Positions 51,005 through 60,153 of a stretch of 64,000 bases of DNA are shown here, piece by piece (positions within the stretch are counted from its first letter, which is position 1; the number at the start of each line of letters is the position of its first letter). This DNA comes from Archaeoglobaceae archaeon. Its GTDB lineage: Archaea; Halobacteriota; Archaeoglobi; Archaeoglobales; Archaeoglobaceae. The notes beneath the pieces were generated by a model. The model had not been told where the DNA came from and made no database searches. It worked only from the letters and a program-made list of their open reading frames with translations. Both the position numbers and the translations under genes were made by a program. Location of the stretch: assembly GCA_026985525.1 (NCBI GenBank), contig JALSQI010000076.1:1-64000 (forward strand), in the 5' to 3' direction.

Positions 51005-52003
51005 ATGGTCGAACTGGAAAAGCTTAGATTTGGTACAGATCTTATAAAGAGGGGATTTGCAAAAATGCAGAAAGGTGGAGTAATAATGGACGTAACTAAT
51101 GCAGAACAAGCACAGATAGCAGAGGATGCAGGAGCTGTTGCCGTCATGGCTCTTCACAAAGTTCCAGCAGATATAAGGGCAAGTGGAGGAGTTGCAAGAA
51201 TGGCCGATCCCAAGAAAATTCAGGAGATAATGGATGCAGTAACTATACCGGTAATGGCAAAGTGTAGAATAGGACATGAAGCTGAAGCAAGAGCCTTAGA
51301 GGCTATAGGAGTAGATATGATAGACGAAAGTGAAGTGTTAACGCCAGCTGACGTATTCTTCCACATAGACAAACACAAGTTTACAGTTCCATTCGTGTGT
51401 GGTGCGAGAAGTTTGGGAGAAGCCGTTAGAAGGATATGGGAAGGGGCAGCAATGATTAGAACAAAAGGAGAGGCTGGAACTGGAAACGTAGTTGAAGCAG
51501 TTAGGCATATGAGGCTGATAAACAGAGCTATAGAAGAGATAACTTCTATGCCAAAGGAAGTTCTATATAGCGTTGCAGAGAAGTTTGCTGAATCCTATTG
51601 CAGGCTTTACAATTCAATTAGAGAAGAGTTGGGCGTTAGCAACAATCTAACACCAGACACCATAGTTTACGAGGAATACACATTTGGAGAAATAGTAAGT
51701 GGCATATACGACATTCTATTAGAGATAAGGGAGCTTGGTAGGTTACCTGTTGTTAACTTCTCAGCTGGAGGAATAGCCACACCAGCTGACGCTGCTTTCA
51801 TGATGAGACTTGGAGCCGACGGTGTTTTCGTCGGTTCCGGTATATTCAAAAGCTCAAACCCGCCAGAATATGCAAGAGCAATAGTAGAGGCTGTAAGGCA
51901 CTACGACGAACCGGAAATAGTGGCTGAAGTTAGCAAAGGACTGGGAGAAGCAATGATAGGAATGGGATCTATTGTGGAGAGGTTGCAGGAGAGGGGTGTA
52001 TGA
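51005..52003 (+). CDS. pdxS: Pyridoxal 5'-phosphate synthase lyase subunit PdxS
   Basis: TIM-barrel synthase that makes PLP from ribose 5-phosphate, glyceraldehyde 3-phosphate and ammonia. The 332-residue protein has [20 protein letters not shown], the lysine-bearing [18 protein letters not shown] near 80, [16 protein letters not shown] and [15 protein letters not shown] near 250, with [22 protein letters not shown] precedes the ATG at 51005, which I prefer to the GTG at 50996. A TATA-like AAGATATATGC is near 50964-50974. The stop overlaps pdxT. Confidence 0.97.
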   Translation: MVELEKLRFGTDLIKRGFAKMQKGGVIMDVTNAEQAQIAEDAGAVAVMALHKVPADIRASGGVARMADPKKIQEIMDAVTIPVMAKCRIGHEAEARALEAIGVDMIDESEVLTPADVFFHIDKHKFTVPFVCGARSLGEAVRRIWEGAAMIRTKGEAGTGNVVEAVRHMRLINRAIEEITSMPKEVLYSVAEKFAESYCRLYNSIREELGVSNNLTPDTIVYEEYTFGEIVSGIYDILLEIRELGRLPVVNFSAGGIATPADAAFMMRLGADGVFVGSGIFKSSNPPEYARAIVEAVRHYDEPEIVAEVSKGLGEAMIGMGSIVERLQERGV

Positions 52004-52608
52004 GAGTAGCAGTCGTAGGTGTACAAGGAGACGTTGAAGAGCACGTTTTTGCAACCAAGCTCGCAATGGATAGGCTGGGTATTGAAGGAGAAGTTGTAGC
52101 AACTAAGAAGCCAGGAGTTGTTGAGAAAAGTGATGCAGTCATAATTCCGGGGGGAGAGAGTACAACTATAAGTAAATTAATTTTTAGAGATGTAGGAGGA
52201 AAAACCATAGCAGAGGAGATAATCTCCCTCGCGGAGAGTGATTGTGCTATAATGGGTACTTGTGCTGGCTTAATTCTTTTATCAAAACGCGGAGATGAAC
52301 AAGTGGAAAAAACTAAAACAAAACTGCTCGAACTGCTAGACATTAAAGTCAAGAGAAACGCCTTTGGAAGGCAGAGAGAGAGTTTTCAAGTGCCTATAGA
52401 ATTCAAAGGAATTGGAAAAGTTGAAGCCATATTTATAAGAGCTCCTGCAATAGTCGAAGTCGGAAACGTTGAAGTTCTGGCAAAATTTGAAAACTACGTT
52501 GTAGCAGTAAGGCAGAAAAAAATACTTGGACTTGCTTTCCATCCCGAATTGAGTGCTGAGTATGGAGATACGAGAGTTCACGAGTACTTTTTAAAGTTAA
52601 TTTGTTAA
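52000..52608 (+). CDS. pdxT: Pyridoxal 5'-phosphate synthase glutaminase subunit PdxT
   Basis: Class I-type glutaminase that supplies ammonia to PdxS. The 202-residue protein starts [14 protein letters not shown], has the oxyanion [12 protein letters not shown] near 47, the catalytic Cys in [15 protein letters not shown] near 87 and the His-Glu pair in [10 protein letters not shown] near 180. It overlaps pdxS by four bases (ATGA). A 14-bp tandem duplication covers its stop codon. Confidence 0.97.
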   Translation: MRVAVVGVQGDVEEHVFATKLAMDRLGIEGEVVATKKPGVVEKSDAVIIPGGESTTISKLIFRDVGGKTIAEEIISLAESDCAIMGTCAGLILLSKRGDEQVEKTKTKLLELLDIKVKRNAFGRQRESFQVPIEFKGIGKVEAIFIRAPAIVEVGNVEVLAKFENYVVAVRQKKILGLAFHPELSAEYGDTRVHEYFLKLIC

Positions 52609-52626
52609 AAATAATTTGTTAAAAAT
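52599..52626 (+). repeat. 14-bp tandem duplication across the pdxT stop codon
   Basis: AATTTGTTAAAAAT is repeated perfectly twice, at 52599-52612 and 52613-52626. The first copy includes the TGT-TAA end of pdxT. The spacer that follows (to 52692) is almost pure A and T and probably holds termination sequence for the convergent pdxT and cmk transcripts. Confidence 0.7.
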
Positions 52627-52692
52627 TGAAAAGTTGAAATTAAAAATTTTAGAAAATTAAAATTAAATATTAAAATATATATTAAAATTAAA

Positions 52693-53217
52693 TCAACACC
52701 TAAACTTTTTAGAAGCTTCAACTATTAAATCAGCAATCGTTTCTGCGTCAAAGCAGGCAGAATTGAACACGATGTGGTATATACTCCAGTCGCTAACGTT
52801 TATTCCATAAAATTTCATGTACCTTCTTTTTTCGTATTCCTCTCTTTTTCTCATCTCTTCTCTCGCTTTTTCGAAACTTTTTCCTTCTCTTTTCGCAATT
52901 CTTTCAGCTCTGACATCTTCAGGAGCGAATATGTAGATTTTAAAAGAGTCTTTAACCATCCAAGCGGAAAGCCTTCCCTCAATTACGACGTTCTCTTTAC
53001 TTTCTGCAAGCTCTTTTTGAGTTCTATCGATGTATATGTCTATTTCTTCATTTTCTTCTGCAATTTTGCTGAATTCTTCTATGGAGTAACCTCTCTCTCT
53101 CGCCATTTGCCTGAACAATTCTCCGGCCGATACGAGTTCATAGTTTAACTTCTTAGCTACAAGCTTTGCTACGGTAGTAGTACCGCTACCCGGTGGACCT
53201 GATATAGCTATTCTCAT
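52693..53217 (-). CDS. cmk: Cytidylate kinase (archaeal type)
   Basis: Phosphorylates CMP and dCMP to the diphosphates. The 174-residue protein has the P-loop GPPGSGTTTVAKLVAKKL near residue 7, VIEGRLSAWMV with the substrate-site arginine near 80, and the lid ERIAKREGKSFEKAREEM near 112. It belongs to the short archaeal Cmk family that typically sits at the end of the spc ribosomal cluster. It lies 21 bases downstream of the DUF106 gene. Confidence 0.94.
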   Translation of the reverse strand: MRIAISGPPGSGTTTVAKLVAKKLNYELVSAGELFRQMARERGYSIEEFSKIAEENEEIDIYIDRTQKELAESKENVVIEGRLSAWMVKDSFKIYIFAPEDVRAERIAKREGKSFEKAREEMRKREEYEKRRYMKFYGINVSDWSIYHIVFNSACFDAETIADLIVEASKKFRC

Positions 53218-53238
53218 GTTTTCACCTTTTACGTGATT

Positions 53239-53877
53239 TTACATGTGGAGAGTCTTTCTAACGAGTATCGTTAGGGGCATAGAGCACATGAAGTACCAAA
53301 GGATCCACCACGGGATAGGAAATGGAATTGTAACAATTGGATGACTTACGTGTATATGTCCAAAAAACGGAGCATTCACGACGTAAGAACTCATACTCGA
53401 ATAAGCAGCCCTTAAGCCAAGAGAGAGACTGTTACCGTATATCACGTAAAGCAACCAGTAAAATATAGGCATGGTTACAGCCATAGAGTAAAACATAACT
53501 TTGAACTGCGGTCCCATAAGTTTTGCCTGCATTTCTTGAATTTCTTTCTGCCTTTCTTCAAGCTTTTTTAGCTTGTACTTGTTGTCGCTTTTCATCGCTT
53601 CCATGTATTCCTTCTGGAATTGCATGACTTCCTTCTGTATTCTCTTCATTTCTTCGATGTCTATCAGCAACCACTGTATCCCAGTCGTGTATATTGCCGT
53701 AAAAACTGAAAGGGCGAAAATTAATACAAGTATTGGAAGAGATAAGAGAGGATGTAACACCAAATCAACAGCTTTAGCTAAGCCAAAAAGTATGCTTCTG
53801 TCGAATACACCAAAAAAAGCAAAAATTCCGAGAGTTATAAAAAAGATGTCAATTACTCTCTTTACCACATCTTTCAT
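53239..53877 (-). CDS. DUF106 membrane protein, Oxa1/YidC/EMC3-like insertase
   Basis: A 212-residue membrane protein with an N-terminal membrane segment, a cytoplasmic coiled coil (LKKLEERQKEIQEMQAKL, near 95-120) and two or three C-terminal membrane segments. This is the layout of archaeal DUF106 proteins, regarded as relatives of Oxa1/YidC that insert membrane proteins. I start at the ATG at 53877; the GTG at 53886 overlaps the SecY stop. The position next to secY supports a secretion role. Confidence 0.88.
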   Translation of the reverse strand: MKDVVKRVIDIFFITLGIFAFFGVFDRSILFGLAKAVDLVLHPLLSLPILVLIFALSVFTAIYTTGIQWLLIDIEEMKRIQKEVMQFQKEYMEAMKSDNKYKLKKLEERQKEIQEMQAKLMGPQFKVMFYSMAVTMPIFYWLLYVIYGNSLSLGLRAAYSSMSSYVVNAPFFGHIHVSHPIVTIPFPIPWWILWYFMCSMPLTILVRKTLHM

Positions 53878-53882
53878 TGCTA

Positions 53883-55385
53883 TCACTCCTCTCCGAGTAT
53901 TCTTCTTATCATCGGGTGCATTTCCGTCAACTGCTCCTTAGCCAAATCCTCGTAGTACTGGTAAGCTATGCTTACTGCAAGCAGTAAACCAGTACCGGTA
54001 ACGTGTCCTATTGTTCCAAGCATATTGGCTATTAAGGTGAGAGCACCAATGACTGCACCACCTATTACTGTAACTTTTGGTATATACCTTTCAAGAACTT
54101 TTTCTAAAACTTTTGGGCTCTTCCTGAATCCCGGAATCTGCATTCCAGACTTTGCAAGTTGATCTGCAATAGTTTTTGGATCCATTCCTGACGTCTCCAT
54201 CCAGAATATTGAGAACAGGACACCTCCTATTATCAGTATAGTAGCGTCTGTTAGCAAGTGCAGAAATATCATCCAGTCAGGCGGAGGGGGTATGTGTATG
54301 TGATAAGTTTGAACCATCATTTGGTACTTAGCTTTCACGAGCTCAGGTATCCAATCGCTTGGACCTCTTATTGGATTTAACAAATACATTATACCGCTGA
54401 CTGGTTGTGTACCCACGTATTCTCCAAGAGCTTTTATTCCGTGCCTGTAAAGGATCAAACCGAATATCTCAATGTTTGCCTGAAGAGCTCTAACGAATAT
54501 CATCGGCAGAACGCTTGTGTAAATCAGCTTGAGGGGGTATCTGCCTCTCGCACCTCTAACCATTGAATGAGATAGGGGTATTTCCACTCTCGTACCTTCA
54601 GCGTAAACGACTAAAAGTATTATTATTGCAGTAGTTATTAGTGCTAAAACACCTCCGTCAATTAGTATAAACTTTATTCCAGAGAGAGTCAACAGCTGTG
54701 AAGGTGGCATGTGCTGAGCTATCCATATCCATCTCGGTATTATTCCAGCTGGTAGCTTGCTGTTCGCCGGAACAACCCAGTTTATTAAACCCGTAACTAT
54801 TGCTTGAGAAATGCCTGCGAGGATGAAAAGGCTAACACCGCTACCAATACCCCACTTTGAAACAACTTCGTCCATGTAAACTATCAGTACGCCACCTATG
54901 AAGAGTTGAATGAACAGTAAAGCAGATATTACAGCTGGGGAAACTCCAAACGCTTTCGCAATTTCGAGGTTAGGCTTTAAGAAACCTCCAAGTATCTGAG
55001 GTAAAGCCTCTAAGGCTATCATTACCAGAACGAGAAACCTCTGAAAGTCCTGATAAACAGCCTGATCATCTGGATCGGTTAAGTCGAGCTCTATAATCCC
55101 CGCTCCAACTAAAAGCTGAACTATGACTGAAGCGGTGACTATAGGCCCTATACCAAGAGCTATTATAGTACCGCCTTTACCGGCGAAGAACGCTCTAAAT
55201 CGAGCAAATAAGTCTATGGATTGAGGAGATAAACCGAAAAGGGGAACGTTGGATAAAACAAAGTATAACAATAAAACAGCAATAGTCCAACCAAACTTTT
55301 CTTTAAAAGGCACATGCCGCTTAGGTCTCGAAACGCTTGGAATTTTCTCAAAGTAAGGCTGTAACTTCCTAAGTGTTTCATCCAT
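53883..55385 (-). CDS. secY: Preprotein translocase subunit SecY
   Basis: Central pore of the Sec translocon, 500 residues with ten predicted membrane helices. Typical stretches are the plug and TM2 region KGGTIIALGIGPIVTASVIV (near 68-87), GSGVSLFILAGISQAIVTGL, and the C-terminal IPGFRKSPKVLEKVLERYI and TGLLLAVSIAYQYYEDL. It closes the ribosomal spc cluster as in most archaea, 22 bases after L15. The adjacent DUF106 gene overlaps in its potential start. Confidence 0.97.
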   Translation of the reverse strand: MDETLRKLQPYFEKIPSVSRPKRHVPFKEKFGWTIAVLLLYFVLSNVPLFGLSPQSIDLFARFRAFFAGKGGTIIALGIGPIVTASVIVQLLVGAGIIELDLTDPDDQAVYQDFQRFLVLVMIALEALPQILGGFLKPNLEIAKAFGVSPAVISALLFIQLFIGGVLIVYMDEVVSKWGIGSGVSLFILAGISQAIVTGLINWVVPANSKLPAGIIPRWIWIAQHMPPSQLLTLSGIKFILIDGGVLALITTAIIILLVVYAEGTRVEIPLSHSMVRGARGRYPLKLIYTSVLPMIFVRALQANIEIFGLILYRHGIKALGEYVGTQPVSGIMYLLNPIRGPSDWIPELVKAKYQMMVQTYHIHIPPPPDWMIFLHLLTDATILIIGGVLFSIFWMETSGMDPKTIADQLAKSGMQIPGFRKSPKVLEKVLERYIPKVTVIGGAVIGALTLIANMLGTIGHVTGTGLLLAVSIAYQYYEDLAKEQLTEMHPMIRRILGEE

Positions 55386-55407
55386 CGTTTTTCCTCCTCA
55401 AAAAAAT

Positions 55408-55929
55408 TTAGGCTAACTCTACGCTGCCACCGGCAGCTTCGATTTTTTCCGCGGCTTTTGGTGTTATCTTAGCTACAGTAACTCTTATCGCCTTATCGAC
55501 TCTTCCAGACCCAAGCAGCTTGGAGTATCCCAAAACTGAAAGGTCTATGCTGTAAACATCACCTTCTTTCTCTGCAATTCCATTTTCCACCAACTTGTCA
55601 ATTATATACGATAGTTCACCAACGTTGAGTTCCGGACGGGAGTAAAGGTATTTGTAAGTGTACTCATCTATTTTACCAGATTTCTTCAGCTCCCTAAGCG
55701 TTTCTTTAACTGCTTTTATCGCTTTAACGTCACTTCTTACTGCAACAGGCCTAGTAAATCCGTATTTACCTATATCATATCCTTCTTTTATAGCTTTAAT
55801 GTATTTGTGTTTAAACATTCCAGCGTTTCCAGAACCTCCTCTACAACCTCTACCTCTGCTATTGTTTTTATGCAAACCGCTTCCGCAAGTCCTCGATCCC
55901 CTAATCTTCTTTATTTTCGGCTTGGGCAT
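55408..55929 (-). CDS. rpl15: Large subunit ribosomal protein L15
   Basis: Archaeal L15, 173 residues. The Gly/Arg-rich N-terminus KIRGSRTCGSGLHKNNSRGR and CRGGSGNAGMFKHKYIKAI are diagnostic, and the C-terminal KLLGSGRVDKAIRVTVAKIT closes the fold. It follows L30 by 9 bases on the minus strand. Confidence 0.97.
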   Translation of the reverse strand: MPKPKIKKIRGSRTCGSGLHKNNSRGRGCRGGSGNAGMFKHKYIKAIKEGYDIGKYGFTRPVAVRSDVKAIKAVKETLRELKKSGKIDEYTYKYLYSRPELNVGELSYIIDKLVENGIAEKEGDVYSIDLSVLGYSKLLGSGRVDKAIRVTVAKITPKAAEKIEAAGGSVELA

Positions 55930-55938
55930 TATACCACC

Positions 55939-56394
55939 TCAGCGCATTTTTTCGAGTAATTTTTCAATTTCTCCATGTTTTCCAAGGTCTCCAAGCGGGT
56001 AGTGCCACTTTATGTTCTTTAAACCTTTTCTCGGAGGATGTAGTCTAAACACGGGTTTTAAATCCGGTAAATCCTTCAACTTTGCCTTTCCTTCTATTAC
56101 TGCTTTTGCGAACTCTTCTATCGTAGAGTACGGTGTATGTTCTTTGACGTAATCATCAGTTAACCTTCTGTTTCCAGTTAACCTACCCCTCCTTCTAAGG
56201 AGCATTGCAAGCGTTTCAGCTCCTATTTCTCCATAAGCAACGTAATCTTTAACGACTTGAAGCATACCCCTATACGAAGGAGTATCTGGAATTACTACGC
56301 AGTGATACCTTTTGTGTAACCTTAGCATTTTCAAAGTGTCCTTTATTTTCCTGTTGACGTCAACAGTCCCCCTAAGCCTAACTACTGCATACAT
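55939..56394 (-). CDS. rpl30: Large subunit ribosomal protein L30
   Basis: Archaeal L30 (L7e family), 151 residues. The strand [20 protein letters not shown] begins the conserved L30 domain, and [20 protein letters not shown] with [17 protein letters not shown] are specific to the archaeal and eukaryotic form. GAGGTGAT supports the ATG at 56394 over the GTG at 56403. Confidence 0.97.
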   Translation of the reverse strand: MYAVVRLRGTVDVNRKIKDTLKMLRLHKRYHCVVIPDTPSYRGMLQVVKDYVAYGEIGAETLAMLLRRRGRLTGNRRLTDDYVKEHTPYSTIEEFAKAVIEGKAKLKDLPDLKPVFRLHPPRKGLKNIKWHYPLGDLGKHGEIEKLLEKMR

Positions 56395-56399
56395 ATTAA

Positions 56400-56993
56400 T
56401 CACCTCTTTACGTACATCGTCTGTTTGAGCGCTTCGTAAGTTGCCCTCGCAAAGTTTATTGTCGTTTTAGTTTTACCCTTCGTAAAAGTCCAAACGTCTT
56501 TAACTCCTGCAAATTCCAAAACTTTCTTTGCGACATCTCCAGCGACTAATCCCAACCCCTTTGGACCGGGAATTAGGGTAACTCTGACGCTTCCCGACGA
56601 GCCGGTAACTTTACACGGAATAGAGTGTTCAGTTCCGCAACCGCACTCCCAAGAACCACAACCTCTTTGAACTTTAAATATGTTCAACTTCGCATTGTTA
56701 ACGGCTTTTTGAATTGCTGGAGCTACTTGTGAGGCTTTTCCAACTCCAACTCCAACGTAGCCGTTTCTGTTTCCAACGACGGCTGTAACCCTGAACTTCG
56801 TTCTTCTACCACTATCTGTCATCCTCTGAACCATGGATATGTCGAGGACTTCATCATCCAAATCTGGAAGGAGAATATCTACTATTTCAGGTTCTTTTAA
56901 AGGCAAACCGCTCGCTATCGCCTCATCCATCGTCTTTATCTTTCCTTCCGCAACGAGTTTTCCGAGCCTCGTTTTTGGAACCCACTCCTCCAT
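56400..56993 (-). CDS. rps5: Small subunit ribosomal protein S5
   Basis: Archaeal S5, 197 residues. [20 protein letters not shown] and [20 protein letters not shown] form the double-stranded RNA-binding part, and [20 protein letters not shown] the C-terminal domain. GAGGTG lies five bases before the ATG at 56993. It overlaps the start region of L30 slightly. Confidence 0.97.
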   Translation of the reverse strand: MEEWVPKTRLGKLVAEGKIKTMDEAIASGLPLKEPEIVDILLPDLDDEVLDISMVQRMTDSGRRTKFRVTAVVGNRNGYVGVGVGKASQVAPAIQKAVNNAKLNIFKVQRGCGSWECGCGTEHSIPCKVTGSSGSVRVTLIPGPKGLGLVAGDVAKKVLEFAGVKDVWTFTKGKTKTTINFARATYEALKQTMYVKR

Positions 56994-56995
56994 AG

Positions 56996-57559
56996 TCACA
57001 CCTCATTCATAATTTTCTCTTTAATCTCATCAACGTGAGATGGAAGTTGAGATGGAGTTAAACCTCTTTCCTCATATTTCGAAAACTTTTCGGGGTTCTC
57101 CTCATAGTAAGACGCAATGTGTTCCCCCCTAACCCTCGAATCGTCTGGAAAGACTTCTTCGCTGTGAGGTACATTCAATCCCGCTTCAACAGCCCCTCTC
57201 AGCACTGCAAAGACCCTCGAACCTCTTGTGGGTGAATGCAAGCCTATATCTAAAACTGCCTCTTTTACTCCTTTTTCCATAGCAACCTTAGCTATTAGCA
57301 TTCCAGTTAGATAAGCTGCAGGAGTGTTGTTTAAGTCACCTTTCCATCCAAGTTCTCTCAACTTTGATGAATCAACGGCAGCTATCACTCTATCCCCATC
57401 TGGATTGTATTCGATTATCTGCGCAATTACCCTCGTATTCGTTAACCTTACGACCAGTCTCGGCTTCTTAGACAGGAGAAGTTTAAGTCTCTTCCTGTAA
57501 TTAGTTTTTCCCTCTCTCCTCCTTCTGTACTTGACTCTATATCTCGGACCTTTCGCCAA
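56996..57559 (-). CDS. rpl18: Large subunit ribosomal protein L18
   Basis: 5S rRNA-binding protein, 187 residues. The N-terminus [20 protein letters not shown] is typical of archaeal L18, and [20 protein letters not shown] is the conserved core. The start appears to be a TTG at 57559, because GAGGTGATA is placed upstream of it and the conserved sequence begins there; the GTG at 57568 would overlap that site. Confidence 0.95.
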   Translation of the reverse strand: MAKGPRYRVKYRRRREGKTNYRKRLKLLLSKKPRLVVRLTNTRVIAQIIEYNPDGDRVIAAVDSSKLRELGWKGDLNNTPAAYLTGMLIAKVAMEKGVKEAVLDIGLHSPTRGSRVFAVLRGAVEAGLNVPHSEEVFPDDSRVRGEHIASYYEENPEKFSKYEERGLTPSQLPSHVDEIKEKIMNEV

Positions 57560-57577
57560 TACTATCACCTCACTTAA

Positions 57578-58027
57578 TTACTCCCTCTCCTCAACTATGC
57601 CTTGGGTTTGCAGGTAAGCGTTAAGATGAGACACGCTCCTAAATTCTCCACCCTTAGCCTTCATGTAAAGCATCCTATAAGTCCTCCTATCTATTACTCC
57701 GGAATCTCTGAGGTATCTCAACCTCCTTCTTATAGCTCTTATCCTCGTCATCCATAGCTCTTTTCTCGGCATTCTTGCAGTTTTCTTGCCCTTTCTTCTT
57801 CCATGTCCTCTCCTTCTACCCTTTCTCCTCTGAGCTTTCCTCGCATTTATTCTTGCCCTGCTTATACCTTTAACTGGCTTTCTCTTTATTACACCACTCT
57901 CTATTAGCTCTCTAATATCATCCTTAGTAGAGGCTGAGCTTACGTCCTCAAGTGCATTGGGATCTATCCAAACCCTGTTTTCACCGCACTTGAGTATTTG
58001 TGCAGCAAGTCTTCTCTGTAGTCTCAA
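57578..58027 (-). CDS. rpl19e: Large subunit ribosomal protein L19e
   Basis: Archaeal and eukaryotic L19e, 149 residues. LRLQRRLAAQILKCGENRVW and the highly basic KAQRRKGRRRGHGRRKGKK are diagnostic. The likely start is a TTG at 58027, preceded by GGAGGTGA; the GTG at 58036 lies inside that site. Confidence 0.95.
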   Translation of the reverse strand: MRLQRRLAAQILKCGENRVWIDPNALEDVSSASTKDDIRELIESGVIKRKPVKGISRARINARKAQRRKGRRRGHGRRKGKKTARMPRKELWMTRIRAIRRRLRYLRDSGVIDRRTYRMLYMKAKGGEFRSVSHLNAYLQTQGIVEERE

Positions 58028-58028
58028 G

Positions 58029-58427
58029 TTACTCACCTCCGTGGGGGTTTAGCACCTTTATTCCAAGCTCCTTAGCTTTGTCCTCTATAGCAAGTCTCTT
58101 TTTAAGTCCTACAGATGAGGCGATCCTAATAACCTGCTTTTCTGGATTAACGCTATCGAGCTGGGAGGGGTTGTAAACGAGTACTTCTTCTTTACCGCAA
58201 GGGTGAAGCCCTCTAACTGCAGAAGGTGAGCCATAACCCACTCTAACCAAAGCTCTACCGCTCCACTTTCCACCGTACATCTGCCTGAGTTTGTTATGCC
58301 TACCTCTCGGTTTTCTCCAACCTTTATCCCTCAACCTAAGCTTTTTATGGGATTCGTACCTCCTGAACTCAGGTTTCCTACTCTTCAACCTTCTCCTCAG
58401 TTTAAGCAGAGTTGAAAGTGATGTCAT
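58029..58427 (-). CDS. rpl32e: Large subunit ribosomal protein L32e
   Basis: Archaeal L32e, 132 residues. The motif GWRKPRGRHNKLRQMYGGKW and GYGSPSAVRGLHPCGKEEVL are characteristic. GAGGTGG supports the ATG at 58427. It lies between L6 and L19e as in other euryarchaea. Confidence 0.96.
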   Translation of the reverse strand: MTSLSTLLKLRRRLKSRKPEFRRYESHKKLRLRDKGWRKPRGRHNKLRQMYGGKWSGRALVRVGYGSPSAVRGLHPCGKEEVLVYNPSQLDSVNPEKQVIRIASSVGLKKRLAIEDKAKELGIKVLNPHGGE

Positions 58428-58442
58428 TTTAACCACCTCTTT

Positions 58443-58997
58443 TTACGGTTTCTCAACGATGTAAATTCCATCCTGAAATACTCTAATGTCGAGATTCTTT
58501 ATCCTCGTCGTCTGTTCCAAGTTTGCAGCTGTCTGACCACATTCTTCTTTGTCAATGCCTTCTACGATTATGTCGTTACCCTTTATCTTCACCTGAGCCC
58601 TTCCAACGATTTTAGCTCTTCTCGGATACTTTTCACCAAGGAAGTTTTCTATGATCACTTCATTACCTTCCACTCTAAGTTTAACTGGGAAGTGTGAATA
58701 AACGAGCTTAAGCTTGTACTGAAAACCTTCAGTTACACCTCTAATCAAATTCCTAATGTGAGCGGCAAAAGTACCAACCATCGCCCTCTGCTTCTTTTTT
58801 GGACTGGTTGTGTAAACTATCACTTTACCGTCTTTAACTTCTATGCGGACATCTCTAAACTTTAGAGTTTTCGAATTCTCACCCTTAGGCCCCTTAACTC
58901 TTACAGTGTACCCCGAAACGTCGTCGCCTTCAACATTAATTTCAACGTTTTCGGGTAAGTCAACAATTCTTTCAACTTTCTGCTTTACCTGCAACAT
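58443..58997 (-). CDS. rpl6: Large subunit ribosomal protein L6
   Basis: Archaeal L6, 184 residues with the usual two-domain repeat: [19 protein letters not shown] in the first domain and [20 protein letters not shown] in the second. GAGGTGAT is spaced five bases from the ATG at 58997, so the longer frame starting upstream inside rps8 is not used. Confidence 0.96.
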   Translation of the reverse strand: MLQVKQKVERIVDLPENVEINVEGDDVSGYTVRVKGPKGENSKTLKFRDVRIEVKDGKVIVYTTSPKKKQRAMVGTFAAHIRNLIRGVTEGFQYKLKLVYSHFPVKLRVEGNEVIIENFLGEKYPRRAKIVGRAQVKIKGNDIIVEGIDKEECGQTAANLEQTTRIKNLDIRVFQDGIYIVEKP

Positions 58998-59007
58998 TGG
59001 CATCACC

Positions 59008-59400
59008 TCAGAACACATAAGCTAAAAGTATCCCTCCGAGCCCCCTTTCCCTCGCCTCAATCTGAGACATCACGCCTTTAACTGTTGAAACTATTAAAAT
59101 TCCCATGTCTCTTGCTGGAAGATACCTTTTTTCGAATTTCTCGTATTCAGTCTTTTTAACGGAAAACCTTGGCCTAACTGCTCCGCAGTCGTTTATCCTG
59201 CCAGAAAGTTCAACTATGAATGAACCGCCCTGCTTGTCATCTCTGTACTCAAAGCTCTTTATGTATCCGTAGTCTTTCATAACTCTAAGAACGTTTCCGA
59301 CTAACTTAGACGCTGGTCTTATTTCGCACTTGCCTGCACCGCAGCTTTCAGCATTTTTTATCGCAGACATCGCGTTTGAAAGCGTGTCGCTCAAACTCAT
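59008..59400 (-). CDS. rps8: Small subunit ribosomal protein S8
   Basis: 16S rRNA-binding protein S8, 130 residues, in its archaeal form: [20 protein letters not shown] at the N-terminus, FRYDDKQG-like strand with [16 protein letters not shown], and [19 protein letters not shown] with the C-terminal [15 protein letters not shown] supports the ATG at 59400. Confidence 0.97.
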   Translation of the reverse strand: MSLSDTLSNAMSAIKNAESCGAGKCEIRPASKLVGNVLRVMKDYGYIKSFEYRDDKQGGSFIVELSGRINDCGAVRPRFSVKKTEYEKFEKRYLPARDMGILIVSTVKGVMSQIEARERGLGGILLAYVF

Positions 59401-59405
59401 AACTA

Positions 59406-59558
59406 TCACCAGTACTTCTTAAATCCAAGCTCACTCGCAACTTCTCTGAAGCACTGTCTGCATAGGTAAATGCCATATTTTCTTATCAATCCAGCTTTTC
59501 TACCGCATCTCCTGCACTGATTAGCTCCCCTGCCAAAGATTTTCTTCCTCTCCTTCAT
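59406..59558 (-). CDS. rps14: Small subunit ribosomal protein S14 (zinc-binding)
   Basis: A 50-residue archaeal S14. The frame reads [20 protein letters not shown] and later [20 protein letters not shown]. Four cysteines at positions 15, 18, 33 and 36 form the zinc site. GGGGTGATGC precedes the ATG at 59558. It sits between L5 and S8, where S14 is expected. Confidence 0.97.
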   Translation of the reverse strand: MKERKKIFGRGANQCRRCGRKAGLIRKYGIYLCRQCFREVASELGFKKYW

Positions 59559-59564
59559 TTCGCA

Positions 59565-60140
59565 TCACCCCTCAATCTCAACGCCAATACTCTTTAACCA
59601 CTCTATTGTTTCCTCTTTCGTTATTCTGTGTTTTTTACCAATTTTAGTTCTGGCTATCTTTCTCCTCGCAACTCTGTAACCTCTCCTCTTTAAAGATACG
59701 CAAACGTCCATGCCGAAAATACCAACATCTGGATCGTAACTAACGCCCGGAAGGTCTATGTGTTCGGCTATTCCAAATGAGAATTCACCCTTACCGATTT
59801 GTCTTCTCCTTAACCTAAATTCTTTAACAGTAAGAGCGTCTTTCAAAAATTTCATCGCTCTTTCTCCCCTCAAAGTAACTTTAACACCTATAGCTTCTCC
59901 TTTTCTTATGTCAAAGTTCTTTATCGTTTTTTCAGCGTAAGTCGGCGTTGGTTTCTGACCGGTGAGTTGTTCCAGAAGCATCATAGCTTTCTTATGCCTT
60001 TCTCCACTCTCTCCAACGCCTATGTTAACAACGACTTTATCTATAAGTATCTCTCTCATTGGGTTCTCCTTTTTCTTTTCTTCTTTCCCTTTTCTCTCAT
60101 CTTTCCTTTCTTTTAATTCTTTTAATTCAACAGCTTCCAT
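59565..60140 (-). CDS. rpl5: Large subunit ribosomal protein L5 with charged N-terminal extension
   Basis: 5S rRNA-binding protein, 191 residues from the ATG at 60140 (GGGGTG six bases upstream). The conserved domain begins NPMREILIDKVVVNIGVGES near residue 26 and includes KVTLRGERAMKFLKDALTV and FGIAEHIDLPGVSYDPDVGI. The first 27 residues are unusually rich in Lys and Glu. An internal ATG at 60059, just before REILIDK, has its own GGAG site six bases upstream and could be a second start. Confidence 0.94.
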   Translation of the reverse strand: MEAVELKELKERKDERKGKEEKKKENPMREILIDKVVVNIGVGESGERHKKAMMLLEQLTGQKPTPTYAEKTIKNFDIRKGEAIGVKVTLRGERAMKFLKDALTVKEFRLRRRQIGKGEFSFGIAEHIDLPGVSYDPDVGIFGMDVCVSLKRRGYRVARRKIARTKIGKKHRITKEETIEWLKSIGVEIEG

Positions 60141-60153
60141 GGCAAACACCCCA

